Source: Pseudomonas fluorescens | GTDB taxonomy: Bacteria > Pseudomonadota > Gammaproteobacteria > Pseudomonadales > Pseudomonadaceae | DNA: 64,000 bases | Direction of reading: 5' to 3' | Assembly: GCF_040448305.1 (NCBI RefSeq) | Contig: NZ_CP148752.1 | Span: forward strand, 1,302,001 to 1,366,000 | Shown: positions 16,337 to 25,614 of the stretch, in pieces | How the letters are laid out: every line of letters begins with the position of its first letter | Position numbering within the stretch: the stretch's first letter is position 1 | Notes under the pieces: model-generated | Told to the model about the DNA's origin: nothing | Database searches by the model: none | What the model saw: only the letters and a program-made list of their open reading frames with translations | Translations under genes and position numbers: made by a program

Positions 16337-16810
16337 TCAGCCGTGATGTGAAAGTTTGTGGTTCTGGCGCATACGCATGTGCAACAACGGATACGGCTGC
16401 CCCATGCCATCGACTTCCGAGCGACCGATGACCTCGAAGCCCTGCTTGAAGTAAAAGCCGAGGGCTTGCGGGTTTTGTTCGTTGACGTCCAGTTCGTCGG
16501 CGTTCAGGTGTTCCAGCGCATAGCGCAACAACTTCTTGCCCAAGCCCTGGCCGCGATGGTCGGGGTCGATGAAGAGCATTTCGATCTTGCCGGCCGCGAC
16601 ACCGGCGAACCCGGTGATGCGTTGGTTCGAATCCTTGGTGCAGATCAGCATCACCGAGTCGAGGTAGCGGGTCAGCACCAGGTTTTTCAGCAGTTCGATG
16701 TAGCTGTCTGGCAGAAAGTCGTGGGTGGCACGTACCGAGGCCTCCCAGACCCGGGTCAGTTCTTCGTAGTCGCCGAGTTTCGGCGTGTGGATGACCGAAT
16801 GCTGACGCAT
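16337..16810 (-). CDS. GNAT family N-acetyltransferase (YjaB-like)
   Basis: The protein has 157 residues. The acetyl-CoA site is RGQGLGKKLL in motif A, preceded by IEMLFIDPDH, and the C-terminal part NVNEQNPQALGFY-like (DVNEQNPQALGFYFKQGFEV) with GRSEVDGMGQPYPLLHM follows E. coli YjaB closely. YjaB-type enzymes acetylate small molecules or protein N termini; the substrate is not known. There is no obvious operon partner: a REPIN lies downstream, and the rimO terminator lies 60 bases upstream. Confidence 0.87.
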   Translation of the reverse strand: MRQHSVIHTPKLGDYEELTRVWEASVRATHDFLPDSYIELLKNLVLTRYLDSVMLICTKDSNQRITGFAGVAAGKIEMLFIDPDHRGQGLGKKLLRYALEHLNADELDVNEQNPQALGFYFKQGFEVIGRSEVDGMGQPYPLLHMRMRQNHKLSHHG

Positions 16811-16870
16811 GCCCGTCTGCCCCTTTTGCAGTGGTTGATAGGAATCCTTTCAACCTCAAACAATAGCCGT

Positions 16871-16909
16871 AAAAAAGCCCCGCATCTCGTCAAGAGAGCG
16901 GGGCTTTTC
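16871..16909 (-). terminator. Rho-independent terminator of rimO
   Basis: The stem AGCCCCGC/GCGGGGCT is flanked by A and T runs 12 bases beyond the rimO stop codon on the minus strand. Confidence 0.9.
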
Positions 16910-16921
16910 GTATTTTTTACG

Positions 16922-18259
16922 TTAGATCTGTTCAGCCCACAGATCGTATTCGTCGGCGTCGGTCACTTTGCACCAGACCTTGTCGCCCGGCTTGAGGTTG
17001 CTGCCGTTGTCGATGAATACGTTGCCGTCGATTTCCGGGGCATCGAAGAAGCAGCGGCCCACCGCGCCTTGCTCGTCGACTTCATCGACCAGCACTTCGA
17101 TCTCACGGCCGATGCGCATTTGCAGGCGCGCCGAGCTGATGGCCTGCTGGTGCGCCATGAAGCGCTCCCAACGGTCTTGCTTGACGTCGTCCGGGACGAC
17201 TTCCAGGTCCAGGTCATTGGCCGGCGCGCCTTCTACCGGCGAGTACTGGAAGCAGCCGACGCGGTCGAGCTGGGCTTCGGTCAGCCAGTTCAGCAGGTAC
17301 TGAAAGTCTTCTTCGGTCTCGCCGGGGAAGCCGACGATGAAGGTCGAACGGATGATCAGGTCCGGGCAGATTTCGCGCCAGTTCTTGATCCGTGCCAGGG
17401 TCTTGTCTTCGAAGGCCGGGCGTTTCATCGACTTCAGCACTTTCGGGCTGGCGTGCTGGAACGGGATGTCCAGGTACGGCAGGATCTTGCCAGCGGCCAT
17501 CAGCGGGATCAGCTCGTCAACGTGCGGGTACGGGTAAACGTAGTGCAGACGAACCCAGACGCCGAGGGTGCTCAGGGCTTCGCAGAGTTCGGTCATGCGG
17601 GTTTTCACCGGCGCGCCGTTCCAGAAACCGGTGCGGTATTTTACGTCGACGCCATAGGCGCTGGTGTCCTGGGAGATCACCAACAGCTCTTTGACGCCGG
17701 ACTTGACCAGGCGCTGGGCCTCGTCGAGCACGTCGCCCACCGGACGGCTGACCAGTTTGCCGCGCATCGACGGGATGATGCAGAAGCTGCAGCTGTGGTT
17801 GCAGCCTTCGGAAATCTTCAGGTAGGCGTAGTGGCGCGGGGTCAGCTTGATGCCTTGTGGCGGCACCAGGTCGATCAGCGGGTTGTGGTCCTTGCGTGGC
17901 GGCACGACTTCGTGCACGGCGTTGACCACTTGCTCGTACTGCTGCGGACCGGTCACGGCCAGCACACTCGGGTGTACGTTGCGAATGTTGCCTTCTTCGA
18001 CGCCCATGCAGCCGGTCACGATGACCTTGCCGTTTTCCTTGATGGCTTCGCCGATCACTTCCAGGGACTCGGCCTTGGCCGAATCGATGAAGCCGCAGGT
18101 ATTGACCACTACAACATCGGCGTCCTGATAGGTGGACACGACGTCATAGCCTTCCATGCGCAGCTGGGTAAGGATGCGCTCGGAGTCGACCAGTGCTTTG
18201 GGACAACCCAGGGATACGAAGCCAACCTTTGGATTGGCCGGCGCAGGAGTGGTGGACAT
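16922..18259 (-). CDS. rimO: Ribosomal protein S12 methylthiotransferase RimO
   Basis: This radical-SAM enzyme adds a methylthio group to an aspartate of ribosomal protein S12. The protein has 445 residues. The N-terminal UPF0004 domain shows VGFVSLGCPKALVDSERI with cluster cysteines including VVNTCGF and VTGCMG. The radical SAM motif is CNHSCSFCIIP, and a TRAM domain closes the C terminus (about 375-445). The start MSTTPAPANPKVGF at 18259 follows GAGG. It is a single gene with its own terminator, divergent from kup. Confidence 0.97.
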   Translation of the reverse strand: MSTTPAPANPKVGFVSLGCPKALVDSERILTQLRMEGYDVVSTYQDADVVVVNTCGFIDSAKAESLEVIGEAIKENGKVIVTGCMGVEEGNIRNVHPSVLAVTGPQQYEQVVNAVHEVVPPRKDHNPLIDLVPPQGIKLTPRHYAYLKISEGCNHSCSFCIIPSMRGKLVSRPVGDVLDEAQRLVKSGVKELLVISQDTSAYGVDVKYRTGFWNGAPVKTRMTELCEALSTLGVWVRLHYVYPYPHVDELIPLMAAGKILPYLDIPFQHASPKVLKSMKRPAFEDKTLARIKNWREICPDLIIRSTFIVGFPGETEEDFQYLLNWLTEAQLDRVGCFQYSPVEGAPANDLDLEVVPDDVKQDRWERFMAHQQAISSARLQMRIGREIEVLVDEVDEQGAVGRCFFDAPEIDGNVFIDNGSNLKPGDKVWCKVTDADEYDLWAEQI

Positions 18260-18552
18260 GTCTAACCTCGGTATTTTGTGACGCCGCTTGCCGGGCAGGG
18301 CAAAACCGACGGACGGGCGCTTGAACTGCGCCTCTGATCAAAAAGTGCGCAATTCTAGCGATGAGTCGTTCACTTGACCAGCTTTATGCAGGGAAATACG
18401 ACGAGTGCTGCGCTATGCTTCGCGCCGTTACGCTTTACTGATTTTTTACTGTCAACAAAACGTCTGTAACGTGAAGTAAAACAGCGCATGCTGCACGACA
18501 AAGCATAGTGCTTCTTTCAAAGAAGCCCGGGTCTGAGAATCAGGAGTGGTGG

Positions 18553-20454
18553 ATGGGTCAGGCAAGTAGTCAGGCTGCCGGTGCCGAACATTCGGCGGTG
18601 AAGCCAATTGGCATGCTGGTCGCGGCAGTCGGGGTTGTTTATGGCGATATCGGCACCAGTCCGTTGTACACCCTCAAGGAAGTGTTTTCCGGCGGCTATG
18701 GCGTGCCGGTCAACCATGACGGTGTGCTGGGGATCCTGGCACTCATTTTCTGGTCGCTGATCTGGGTCGTGTCGATCAAGTACATGATGTTTGTGCTGCG
18801 CGCCGACAACCAGGGGGAAGGCGGGATCATGGCCTTGACCGCACTGGCCCGGCGGGCGGCGGCGGGGCACGCCAAATTGCGTACGTTGCTGGTGGTCTGC
18901 GGACTGATCGGCGCGGCGTTATTCTATGGCGACAGCATGATTACCCCGGCGATTTCCGTGCTGTCGGCGATTGAAGGCCTGGGGCTGGCCTTCGAAGGTA
19001 TCGACCATTGGGTCGTGCCGCTGTCGGTGGTGGTGCTGGTCGCGCTGTTTCTGATCCAGCGTCACGGCACGGCGCGCATCGGCATTCTGTTCGGGCCGAT
19101 CATGGTCACCTGGTTCCTCGTGCTGGGTGCGTTGGGCGTCTATGGCATCAGCCAGCATCCGGAAGTCCTGCAAGCGATGAACCCTGTGTGGGGTGTACGT
19201 TTCTTCGTGGTCCATCCGGGCATGGGTGTGTCGATTCTCGGCGCCGTGGTGCTCGCGCTGACCGGTGCCGAGGCGCTGTACGCGGACATGGGCCACTTCG
19301 GCCGCAAGCCAATCGCTCGTGCCTGGTTCATCCTCGTGCTGCCGGCGCTGGTGCTGAATTATTTTGGCCAGGGTGCTTTGCTGCTGGGCGACCCGGAAGC
19401 TGCCCGCAACCCCTTCTATCTGTTGGCGCCAAGTTGGGCGTTGATCCCGCTGGTGGGGCTGTCGACCCTGGCGACGGTGATTGCCTCGCAAGCGGTGATT
19501 TCCGGTGCGTTCTCCCTGACCCGTCAGGCGATCCAGCTTGGGTACATTCCGCGCATGCACATCCAGCACACCTCCAGCGCCGAACAGGGCCAGATCTACA
19601 TCGGCGCGGTGAACTGGGCGCTGATGGTCGGCGTGGTGCTGCTGGTGCTGGGCTTCGAATCCTCCGGAGCCCTGGCCTCGGCCTACGGTGTGGCGGTGAC
19701 CGGGACCATGCTGATGACCAGCATTCTGGTGTCCGCGGTGATCCTGCTGCTGTGGAAGTGGCCTCCGGTCCTTGTGGTGCCGATCCTGTTGGGTTTCCTG
19801 TTGGTAGACGGTGTGTACTTCGCCGCCAACGTGCCGAAAATCGTTCAGGGCGGTGCATTCCCGGTCATCGCCGGTTTCGCGCTGTTTGTGCTGATGACCA
19901 CCTGGAAACGCGGCAAGCAGTTGCTGGTCGAACGTATCGATGAGGGTGGATTGCCGCTGCCGATCTTCATCAGCAGCATTGCCGTACAACCACCCCATCG
20001 AGTTCAGGGCACTGCCGTGTTCCTGACGGCGCGGCCGGATGCCGTACCCCACGCGCTGTTGCACAACCTGCTGCATAACCAGGTACTGCACGAGCAAGTG
20101 GTTCTGCTGACGGTGGTGTACGAAGACATCCCGCGGGTGCCGCCAACACGACGGTTCGAGGTCGATGCCTATGGCGAAGGTTTCTTCCGGGTGATCCTGC
20201 ACTTCGGCTTTACCGACGAGCCGGACGTACCGAAAGCGCTGAAGCTGTGTCATCTCGATGAACTGGACTTCAGCCCGATGCGCACCACGTACTTCCTCAG
20301 CCGCGAAACGGTCATCGCCTCCAAGCTCGAAGGCATGTCCCGTTGGCGTGAGGCGCTGTTTGCGTTCATGTTGCAGAACGCCAACGGCAATTTGCGTTTC
20401 TTCAATCTGCCGCTGAACCGGGTGATTGAGTTGGGGACGCAGGTGGAGATGTAA
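18553..20454 (+). CDS. kup: Low-affinity potassium uptake protein Kup
   Basis: Kup is a K+/H+ symporter of the inner membrane. The protein has 633 residues, with about 12 membrane helices in the first 430 residues and a cytoplasmic C-terminal domain. The family signature GVVYGDIGTSPLYTLKEVF is near the N terminus, followed by ALFYGDSMITPAISVLSAIEGL. I chose ATG 18553, seven bases after AGGAG, over an earlier non-ATG start. A terminator follows within ten bases, so it is monocistronic. Confidence 0.96.
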   Translation: MGQASSQAAGAEHSAVKPIGMLVAAVGVVYGDIGTSPLYTLKEVFSGGYGVPVNHDGVLGILALIFWSLIWVVSIKYMMFVLRADNQGEGGIMALTALARRAAAGHAKLRTLLVVCGLIGAALFYGDSMITPAISVLSAIEGLGLAFEGIDHWVVPLSVVVLVALFLIQRHGTARIGILFGPIMVTWFLVLGALGVYGISQHPEVLQAMNPVWGVRFFVVHPGMGVSILGAVVLALTGAEALYADMGHFGRKPIARAWFILVLPALVLNYFGQGALLLGDPEAARNPFYLLAPSWALIPLVGLSTLATVIASQAVISGAFSLTRQAIQLGYIPRMHIQHTSSAEQGQIYIGAVNWALMVGVVLLVLGFESSGALASAYGVAVTGTMLMTSILVSAVILLLWKWPPVLVVPILLGFLLVDGVYFAANVPKIVQGGAFPVIAGFALFVLMTTWKRGKQLLVERIDEGGLPLPIFISSIAVQPPHRVQGTAVFLTARPDAVPHALLHNLLHNQVLHEQVVLLTVVYEDIPRVPPTRRFEVDAYGEGFFRVILHFGFTDEPDVPKALKLCHLDELDFSPMRTTYFLSRETVIASKLEGMSRWREALFAFMLQNANGNLRFFNLPLNRVIELGTQVEM

Positions 20455-20463
20455 GCGACCCAC

Positions 20464-20503
20464 AAAAAGCCCCCGTTGCCATTGCGGCAGCGGGGGCTTT
20501 TTT
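20464..20503. terminator. Terminator after kup
   Basis: The stem AAAAGCCCCCG/CGGGGGCTTTT with a T run lies ten bases after the kup stop codon. Confidence 0.92.
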
Positions 20504-20540
20504 GTGCTCAATGCAAATTCTGAGGCCGGTGGCGATCCCT

Positions 20541-20632
20541 TGTGGGAGCGAGCCTGCTCGCGAAGGCGGACTGACATTCAGCATTTAAGGTGCCTGAAAG
20601 ACTGCTATCGCGAGCAGGCTCGCTCCCACAGG
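20541..20632. repeat. REPIN between kup and acvB
   Basis: Inverted REP copies lie at 20541-20566 and 20606-20632, placed between two converging terminators. Confidence 0.92.
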
Positions 20633-20655
20633 GGATGTGTGGTGCACGCAAGAAT

Positions 20656-20694
20656 GAAAAAGCCCCCGCTACCGTGAAGTAGCGAGGGCTTTTG
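20656..20694 (-). terminator. Terminator of the mprF-acvB operon
   Basis: The stem AAGCCCCCGCTAC/GTAGCGAGGGCTT has one mismatch and is flanked by A and T runs, 16 bases after the acvB stop codon on the minus strand. Confidence 0.88.
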
Positions 20695-20709
20695 TTCAGT
20701 GGGTCCGGA

Positions 20710-22008
20710 TCATTCCTGAGCAGCCGTTTCCTTCGCCTGCCGCTTCTCGATCACATCCACCAGACGCTTGGCCAGCGCCGGGTAGTTCTCGTCGAAGTGG
20801 TGGCCGCCAGGCAGCTTGATGGCTTCGCCCACCGCCGTCTTGTCGGTGCAGCCACTCTCGTCGGTTTCTTCTTCGCCGTAGATGCACACCACTTTGGCGG
20901 CTGGCAGCTTGGCCATTTCCGGGCCGGTGGCGGCTTCCTTGCCGGCGTTGCCGAGCCAGCCTTCGACTTCGATCTCGAAGCTGCCGGTGCGGGCGAAGGC
21001 CAGGAGGATAATGGCGTCGACGCGTTGCTGCTCCGACTCGGCCAGACGGTTGTAGATCGCCGGCAGTACGTCGGCGCCGAACGAGTAACCGGTCAGGATG
21101 AAGCGCTTGGTGCCCCATTGCTGCCGGTAGTGTTGCATCAATTCGGCCAGGTCCAGCGCGCTTTGCTCCGGGCTCTTGTGCTGCCAGTAGTAGCGCAGGG
21201 TGTCGATGCCGACCACCGGGTAGCCGATCTTGGCCATCTCGCCCGCCACGTCGCGGTCGAGGTCGCGCCAGCCGCCGTCACCGGACAGGAACAGGGTCAC
21301 GGTGTCGCTGGCCTGACCCGCTGGCACTTCGACCACCGGGATCTGCAGGCCTCCAGCAGCTTTGTCGCCGCCGACGAGGATCTTGCGCAGTTCGTTGTTC
21401 AGCACTTGCGGCAGGTTGATGTCGTAGTCGCTGATGCTGGTTTCGGCGTTCGGTTGATCACGCACGAAGCCGGCACTGGTGTCGTCCGGGTTGTCGTTCC
21501 ACGCCACTAGCCAGTGGCCATGGGCGGCGCTTTTCGGCAGCAGGTGAGTGCAGCCGCCGGGTTTCTCCAGTGCCAGGTCGACCGAGACGGCCTGGGCCTT
21601 GTCATCCTTCTGCTCGGACAACCAGCGCCAGGCCAGCACGGCGCCAGGGCCGATGCCGCTGACCAGCGTCGCCGGGCCTTTCAGTTCCCGCAGGCCCGAT
21701 TGCAGGGCGCGGCTTTGCAGCAGGCAGTCCTTGGGCAGGATCACCTGGACAATCTGCGCCGAAGCACTGCGGCTCAGGGTCATCAATTGCTTGTCGCTGA
21801 GTTTCTGGTCTTCGTTGACCGCCACCAGCACCTGGGCGCGCGGCGAGGTGCCGGGGATGACACGGGCCATCGCCGCACCATCGGCTGGAGTCAGCAATTC
21901 GAGGGTCGGTTCCGGTGCCGGGCGTTTCAGGTACCAGTAACCGCCACCGAAAATCAGGGCCACTATCACCAGCGTACCCAATACATACCGCAAGGAGCGT
22001 TGAATCAT
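20710..22008 (-). CDS. acvB: AcvB/VirJ-like aminoacyl-phosphatidylglycerol hydrolase
   Basis: This 432-residue serine hydrolase has an N-terminal membrane anchor (about residues 8-27), so it faces the periplasm. The VirJ domain covers about 235-430, with TLFLSGDGGWRDLDRDVA and the nucleophile elbow GYSFG. The orthologue PA0919 and Agrobacterium AcvB remove the amino acid from aminoacyl-phosphatidylglycerol made by MprF. The gene overlaps mprF by one base (TGATG), so translation is coupled and synthesis and removal are set together. A pair of terminators and a REPIN lie downstream. Confidence 0.87.
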   Translation of the reverse strand: MIQRSLRYVLGTLVIVALIFGGGYWYLKRPAPEPTLELLTPADGAAMARVIPGTSPRAQVLVAVNEDQKLSDKQLMTLSRSASAQIVQVILPKDCLLQSRALQSGLRELKGPATLVSGIGPGAVLAWRWLSEQKDDKAQAVSVDLALEKPGGCTHLLPKSAAHGHWLVAWNDNPDDTSAGFVRDQPNAETSISDYDINLPQVLNNELRKILVGGDKAAGGLQIPVVEVPAGQASDTVTLFLSGDGGWRDLDRDVAGEMAKIGYPVVGIDTLRYYWQHKSPEQSALDLAELMQHYRQQWGTKRFILTGYSFGADVLPAIYNRLAESEQQRVDAIILLAFARTGSFEIEVEGWLGNAGKEAATGPEMAKLPAAKVVCIYGEEETDESGCTDKTAVGEAIKLPGGHHFDENYPALAKRLVDVIEKRQAKETAAQE

Positions 22009-24650
22009 CAGCGTTTCACCAATCCGGTCAAGCCGCCCGCGATCAGGGCGGCAGTGTCGGCCAGCGCAACCAGCGGATCAAGTCCGGCGGGCACGGCCAT
22101 ATAACGGGGTTCCCAATCAGGCTGGAACTTGTCTTTGAAGCGGCGCAAGCCCTGGAAGTTGTACAGCTGCTCACCACGGCGGAATACCATCGAGCCCAGG
22201 CGCTGGGTCAAAGGTGCGCCGCGGCGGGGTTGCAACCCCGACAACGGCACCATGCCCAGGCTGAAACGCGCGTATCCATGGTTTTTATAATGTTGAATCA
22301 GGCCGACCATCATGAACTCCATGGTCAGCTTCGGGGCGTCCGGATGCGCGCGCATCAGGTCGAGGCTGGCCAGGTCATGGCCGAAGGTCTCGAGCAGGTT
22401 GGCGAACGCCACCGGGCGTCCTTCGAAACGAATCACCGCGATGCGAAAATGCTTGAGGTACTCATCGCTGAAGCGGCCCAGCGAGAAGCCTTTCTCCCGG
22501 ACGTTCTTGCCGGTCAGCCAGGCATCGGAAATCACCTTGAGTTCATCCATCGGCGCGTGGCCCGGTTCATGGATTTCCAGGGACAGGCCGTCACGGGTGC
22601 CACGGTTCCAGGTGTAGCGCAGGTCCTTCATCTCTTTGCCCTTGGCTTCGAGATCAAAACGCTTGAGGTCGACCCGGGCTTCTTCACCGAGCTTGATCGC
22701 AGTCAGGCCGATGTCCATGTAGTACGGCAGGTTCTCTGCGCGCACTTGATAGAACACGGGACGGGCGTGGTGGATGTCGCACAGGTCGCGGAACTGCCAG
22801 ATCATTTCCGCCCGTTGCTGGCCAGGGCCGATCGGGTCATACAACGCCACCAGGCTGCGACCGCGACGGGCGTACATCAGGAAGGCTTCGTCATTGGGGT
22901 GAAACAGCAGCGCCTTGTCACCGGTCAGGGCCAGGCCGCCATCCGGTTGGGCCGATGCCATGAGGATCTTGCTGGCGCGCTCCAGTTCGTCGGGCGTCGG
23001 CAGGTGAATGACCGGCCGCGCGGTGCGCAGCAGCCAGGTCAGCGATACCACCACCAGCAGCACAGCGGCACCGAGCAGCGAACGCAGGCCGCGAGGGGCA
23101 TCGGCGTCGAGGGTGAACTGCCACCAGAGTTGGTGGCTGTACGGAACGTCCTGATAGGCGAACAGCAGCAGCCAGATCGATGCACCGAGCACGCACAGGC
23201 TGGCCACCAGGTACAGCGGCGAGAACGGTACTTCAGTCAGGCGGCTGGGGCGATAGAACGAGCGGCGGAATACCCCGAGCAGACTCGCCGTCAGCACCAT
23301 CAGGCTGGCTTCTTCCCAGTCGAAGCCTTTGAGCAGTGAGAGCAGGGCACCGACCAGCAACAGAATGGTGGTCAGCATCCACGCGGCCGACAGCCGGCGA
23401 CGCAACCCCTGGGCCAGCAACAGGCAAAGAACGCCGACCAGGCTGGCGCCAAAGTGCGAAGCATCGACCAGTCGATGGGGGATCAGGAAACCGATGTGTT
23501 CCAGGCGGGTATCGATTTCCGGGGTGGCGCCGGAGAACAGCAGGACAACACCGGACAGGAATACCAGCAGTGCCAGTATCGGGGCCGCCAGGCCTGAGGC
23601 CGCGCGCAACGTCTGGCGTGTCTGGAACAGGCGCTGGCCTTCGTTGATCAGCAATAGCAGGCAGGCCACCAGCAAGGGCAGGACCACGTAGATCAAGCGA
23701 TAGAGCAGCAGGGCGGCCGCCAGTGGCGCAGCGCCGAGGGTGTCGGAAAACGCCGCCAGCAAAATCGCCTCGAACACCCCGACGCCGCCCGGCACATGGC
23801 TGAGCACACCGGCGGCCAGAGCCAACAGGTAAACCAACAGGAACGCACCGAAGGGTGGTGCTTCCGGCAGCAGCAGATAGAGCACGGTCGCGGCGGCTGC
23901 TACGTCGAGGGCGGTGATGATCAATTGCAGGAACGTCAGGCGACGCCCGGGTAGACGCAAGGTGCGGCGACCGACCCTGACCAGCAGGTTGTCCGGGTAA
24001 GGCTGTTCCGGCAGCCGACGACGGTAGATGCCGATGGCCAGCATCGCAAACAGCACGAGCACGGCGCTCGCCACCACGCCCAGCAACGTCTCGGAGAGCC
24101 CCAGGGCGACGGAGGCGGCTGGCAGGTCGCTGAGCGTCGCCAGGGCGGCCAGCGGCGGCAGGGCGCAACCCAGCGAGAGGCTGGCGAACAACGTCATGCG
24201 GGCGACTTCAGCCGCTCCCAGGCCATGACGGGCATAGAGGCGATAGCGGACCGAACCGCCCGACAACATTGAAAGACCAATGGCGTTGCCGATGGCAAAG
24301 GCCGTGAAACCACCCAGCGCCAACTCGCGCGGTGCCAGGCTCACCCCGGCATAGCGGCTGGCGGACCATTCGTAGCCGAGCAGAATGATGAAGCCCACCA
24401 CGGTTGCGGCCAGTGCGCCCATCAAGGCGGGTTTCGGAACTTCGAGGATCGAGTCGTGCAGCGCGTAAAGGTCGAGTTCGCTCAACAGGTGGTGACAGGC
24501 AATCAGCGCGATCGCGAACAACAGCAGGGTGACCGCCAGGCCAATGGGTTGACGGTATTTGCTCAATCGATCAAGCAGGCGCAGGCGCTCGGCATTGATC
24601 GGTTGTGTTGCTGTGACAGTGTCTTGTGAATCAGACGAGTTGGCGCGCAT
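22008..24650 (-). CDS. mprF: Phosphatidylglycerol aminoacyltransferase MprF
   Basis: MprF adds lysine or alanine from charged tRNA to phosphatidylglycerol and flips the product outward, lowering the negative surface charge and giving tolerance to cationic peptides. The protein is 880 residues, with about 14 membrane helices in the first 530 and a soluble GNAT-like transferase domain after about 545 (contains DEAFLMYARRGRSLVALYDP and a late RFSLGMVPLSG). The start is ATG 24650 after GAGGTG. The amino acid is unknown; the P. aeruginosa orthologue PA0920 uses alanine. It forms an operon with acvB. Confidence 0.94.
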   Translation of the reverse strand: MRANSSDSQDTVTATQPINAERLRLLDRLSKYRQPIGLAVTLLLFAIALIACHHLLSELDLYALHDSILEVPKPALMGALAATVVGFIILLGYEWSASRYAGVSLAPRELALGGFTAFAIGNAIGLSMLSGGSVRYRLYARHGLGAAEVARMTLFASLSLGCALPPLAALATLSDLPAASVALGLSETLLGVVASAVLVLFAMLAIGIYRRRLPEQPYPDNLLVRVGRRTLRLPGRRLTFLQLIITALDVAAAATVLYLLLPEAPPFGAFLLVYLLALAAGVLSHVPGGVGVFEAILLAAFSDTLGAAPLAAALLLYRLIYVVLPLLVACLLLLINEGQRLFQTRQTLRAASGLAAPILALLVFLSGVVLLFSGATPEIDTRLEHIGFLIPHRLVDASHFGASLVGVLCLLLAQGLRRRLSAAWMLTTILLLVGALLSLLKGFDWEEASLMVLTASLLGVFRRSFYRPSRLTEVPFSPLYLVASLCVLGASIWLLLFAYQDVPYSHQLWWQFTLDADAPRGLRSLLGAAVLLVVVSLTWLLRTARPVIHLPTPDELERASKILMASAQPDGGLALTGDKALLFHPNDEAFLMYARRGRSLVALYDPIGPGQQRAEMIWQFRDLCDIHHARPVFYQVRAENLPYYMDIGLTAIKLGEEARVDLKRFDLEAKGKEMKDLRYTWNRGTRDGLSLEIHEPGHAPMDELKVISDAWLTGKNVREKGFSLGRFSDEYLKHFRIAVIRFEGRPVAFANLLETFGHDLASLDLMRAHPDAPKLTMEFMMVGLIQHYKNHGYARFSLGMVPLSGLQPRRGAPLTQRLGSMVFRRGEQLYNFQGLRRFKDKFQPDWEPRYMAVPAGLDPLVALADTAALIAGGLTGLVKR

Positions 24651-24891
24651 CAATCACCTCTTGGATTGTGCGCGACAGGATGGAGGTATCCAGCCAAGTT
24701 ACCAATCCCTGTAGAAAAAAATAATCACAAATATCAACGCCTATCACCGGGCAATGGAGACGGCGCGTCATCAGTCGTGAAGGCTTCAGCGTGCAATAGA
24801 GCATAGTCTGACCCTGGCGCATGGGGGCTCCCCTAACGGCTTGCTACACAGTGGCAGGTCATTGTTGCGAAAGGACTTTTTCAACAGATAC

Positions 24892-24923
24892 AAAAAAGGC
24901 CACTCTTTCGAGTAGCCTTTTTT
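24892..24923 (-). terminator. Terminator of tRNA-fMet copy 1
   Basis: The stem ACTC/GAGT extended by AAGGC/GCCTT, flanked by A and T runs, lies just after the 3' CCA of the tRNA. The same sequence ends copy 2. Confidence 0.9.
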
Positions 24924-24929
24924 GATGTT

Positions 24930-25006
<77 letters not shown>

Positions 25007-25019
25007 TCTGTGTGGCGGC

Positions 25020-25047
25020 ATTCTATAGAGATACGCCGGGGTGTCAA
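25020..25047 (-). promoter_or_regulatory. Promoter of tRNA-fMet copy 1
   Basis: On the minus strand TTGACA and TAGAAT are separated by 16 bases, 14 bases before the mature 5' end of the tRNA. Copy 2 has the same promoter with small changes in the spacer. Confidence 0.75.
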
Positions 25048-25199
25048 CCGTTAATCCTGAAGCAGGTCAAATAAATGTTGAATCGCGGCAAGCGGTCGCA
25101 TGAATGGCCTAAGTTTCGGAATCAGAACGATTTCCGGTTTCGGTTTCGTTGAGTGTCCAGGTCTTGTTTGGCGTTCGGTGCTACAAAACGAGCGCGCAC

Positions 25200-25231
25200 A
25201 AAAAAGGCCACTCTTTCGAGTAGCCTTTTTT
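25200..25231 (-). terminator. Terminator of tRNA-fMet copy 2
   Basis: The sequence is identical to the terminator of copy 1: AAGGC-ACTC-TTTC-GAGT-GCCTT core with flanking A and T runs. Confidence 0.9.
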
Positions 25232-25237
25232 GATGTT

Positions 25238-25314
<77 letters not shown>

Positions 25315-25326
25315 TCTGTGTGGCTC

Positions 25327-25354
25327 ATTCTATAGAGATGCGCTCGGGTGTCAA
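25327..25354 (-). promoter_or_regulatory. Promoter of tRNA-fMet copy 2
   Basis: Minus-strand TTGACA and TAGAAT with a 16-base spacer are in the same position as in copy 1. Confidence 0.75.
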
Positions 25355-25530
25355 CCTCCAATTCCGATAAAACCTCTTCCTGTTCAATTGGTTAGCGTTC
25401 AAAAGGGGTGGTCGACCGGTCTGTGAGGCAGGTAGGACAAGGCCTGCGCGTCTATTGGAAGTAATTTTTCGATTGAAAAAATAAATTCACAATCGACTCT
25501 TCCTACGAATGGAAAAGAACATTCAGACTA

Positions 25531-25546
25531 CTGGTGCTATATACAG
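25531..25546 (+). promoter_or_regulatory. LexA (SOS) box of dinB
   Basis: CTGGTGCTATATACAG matches CTG-N10-CAG exactly. It is followed by GTGTCAG and the dinB start 68 bases on. Confidence 0.9.
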
Positions 25547-25614
25547 GTGTCAGTGAGATACTGTTTGTCCGGCACGCCATGACGCCTTTTCTTTGCCATG
25601 AACACGGCTTTGCT

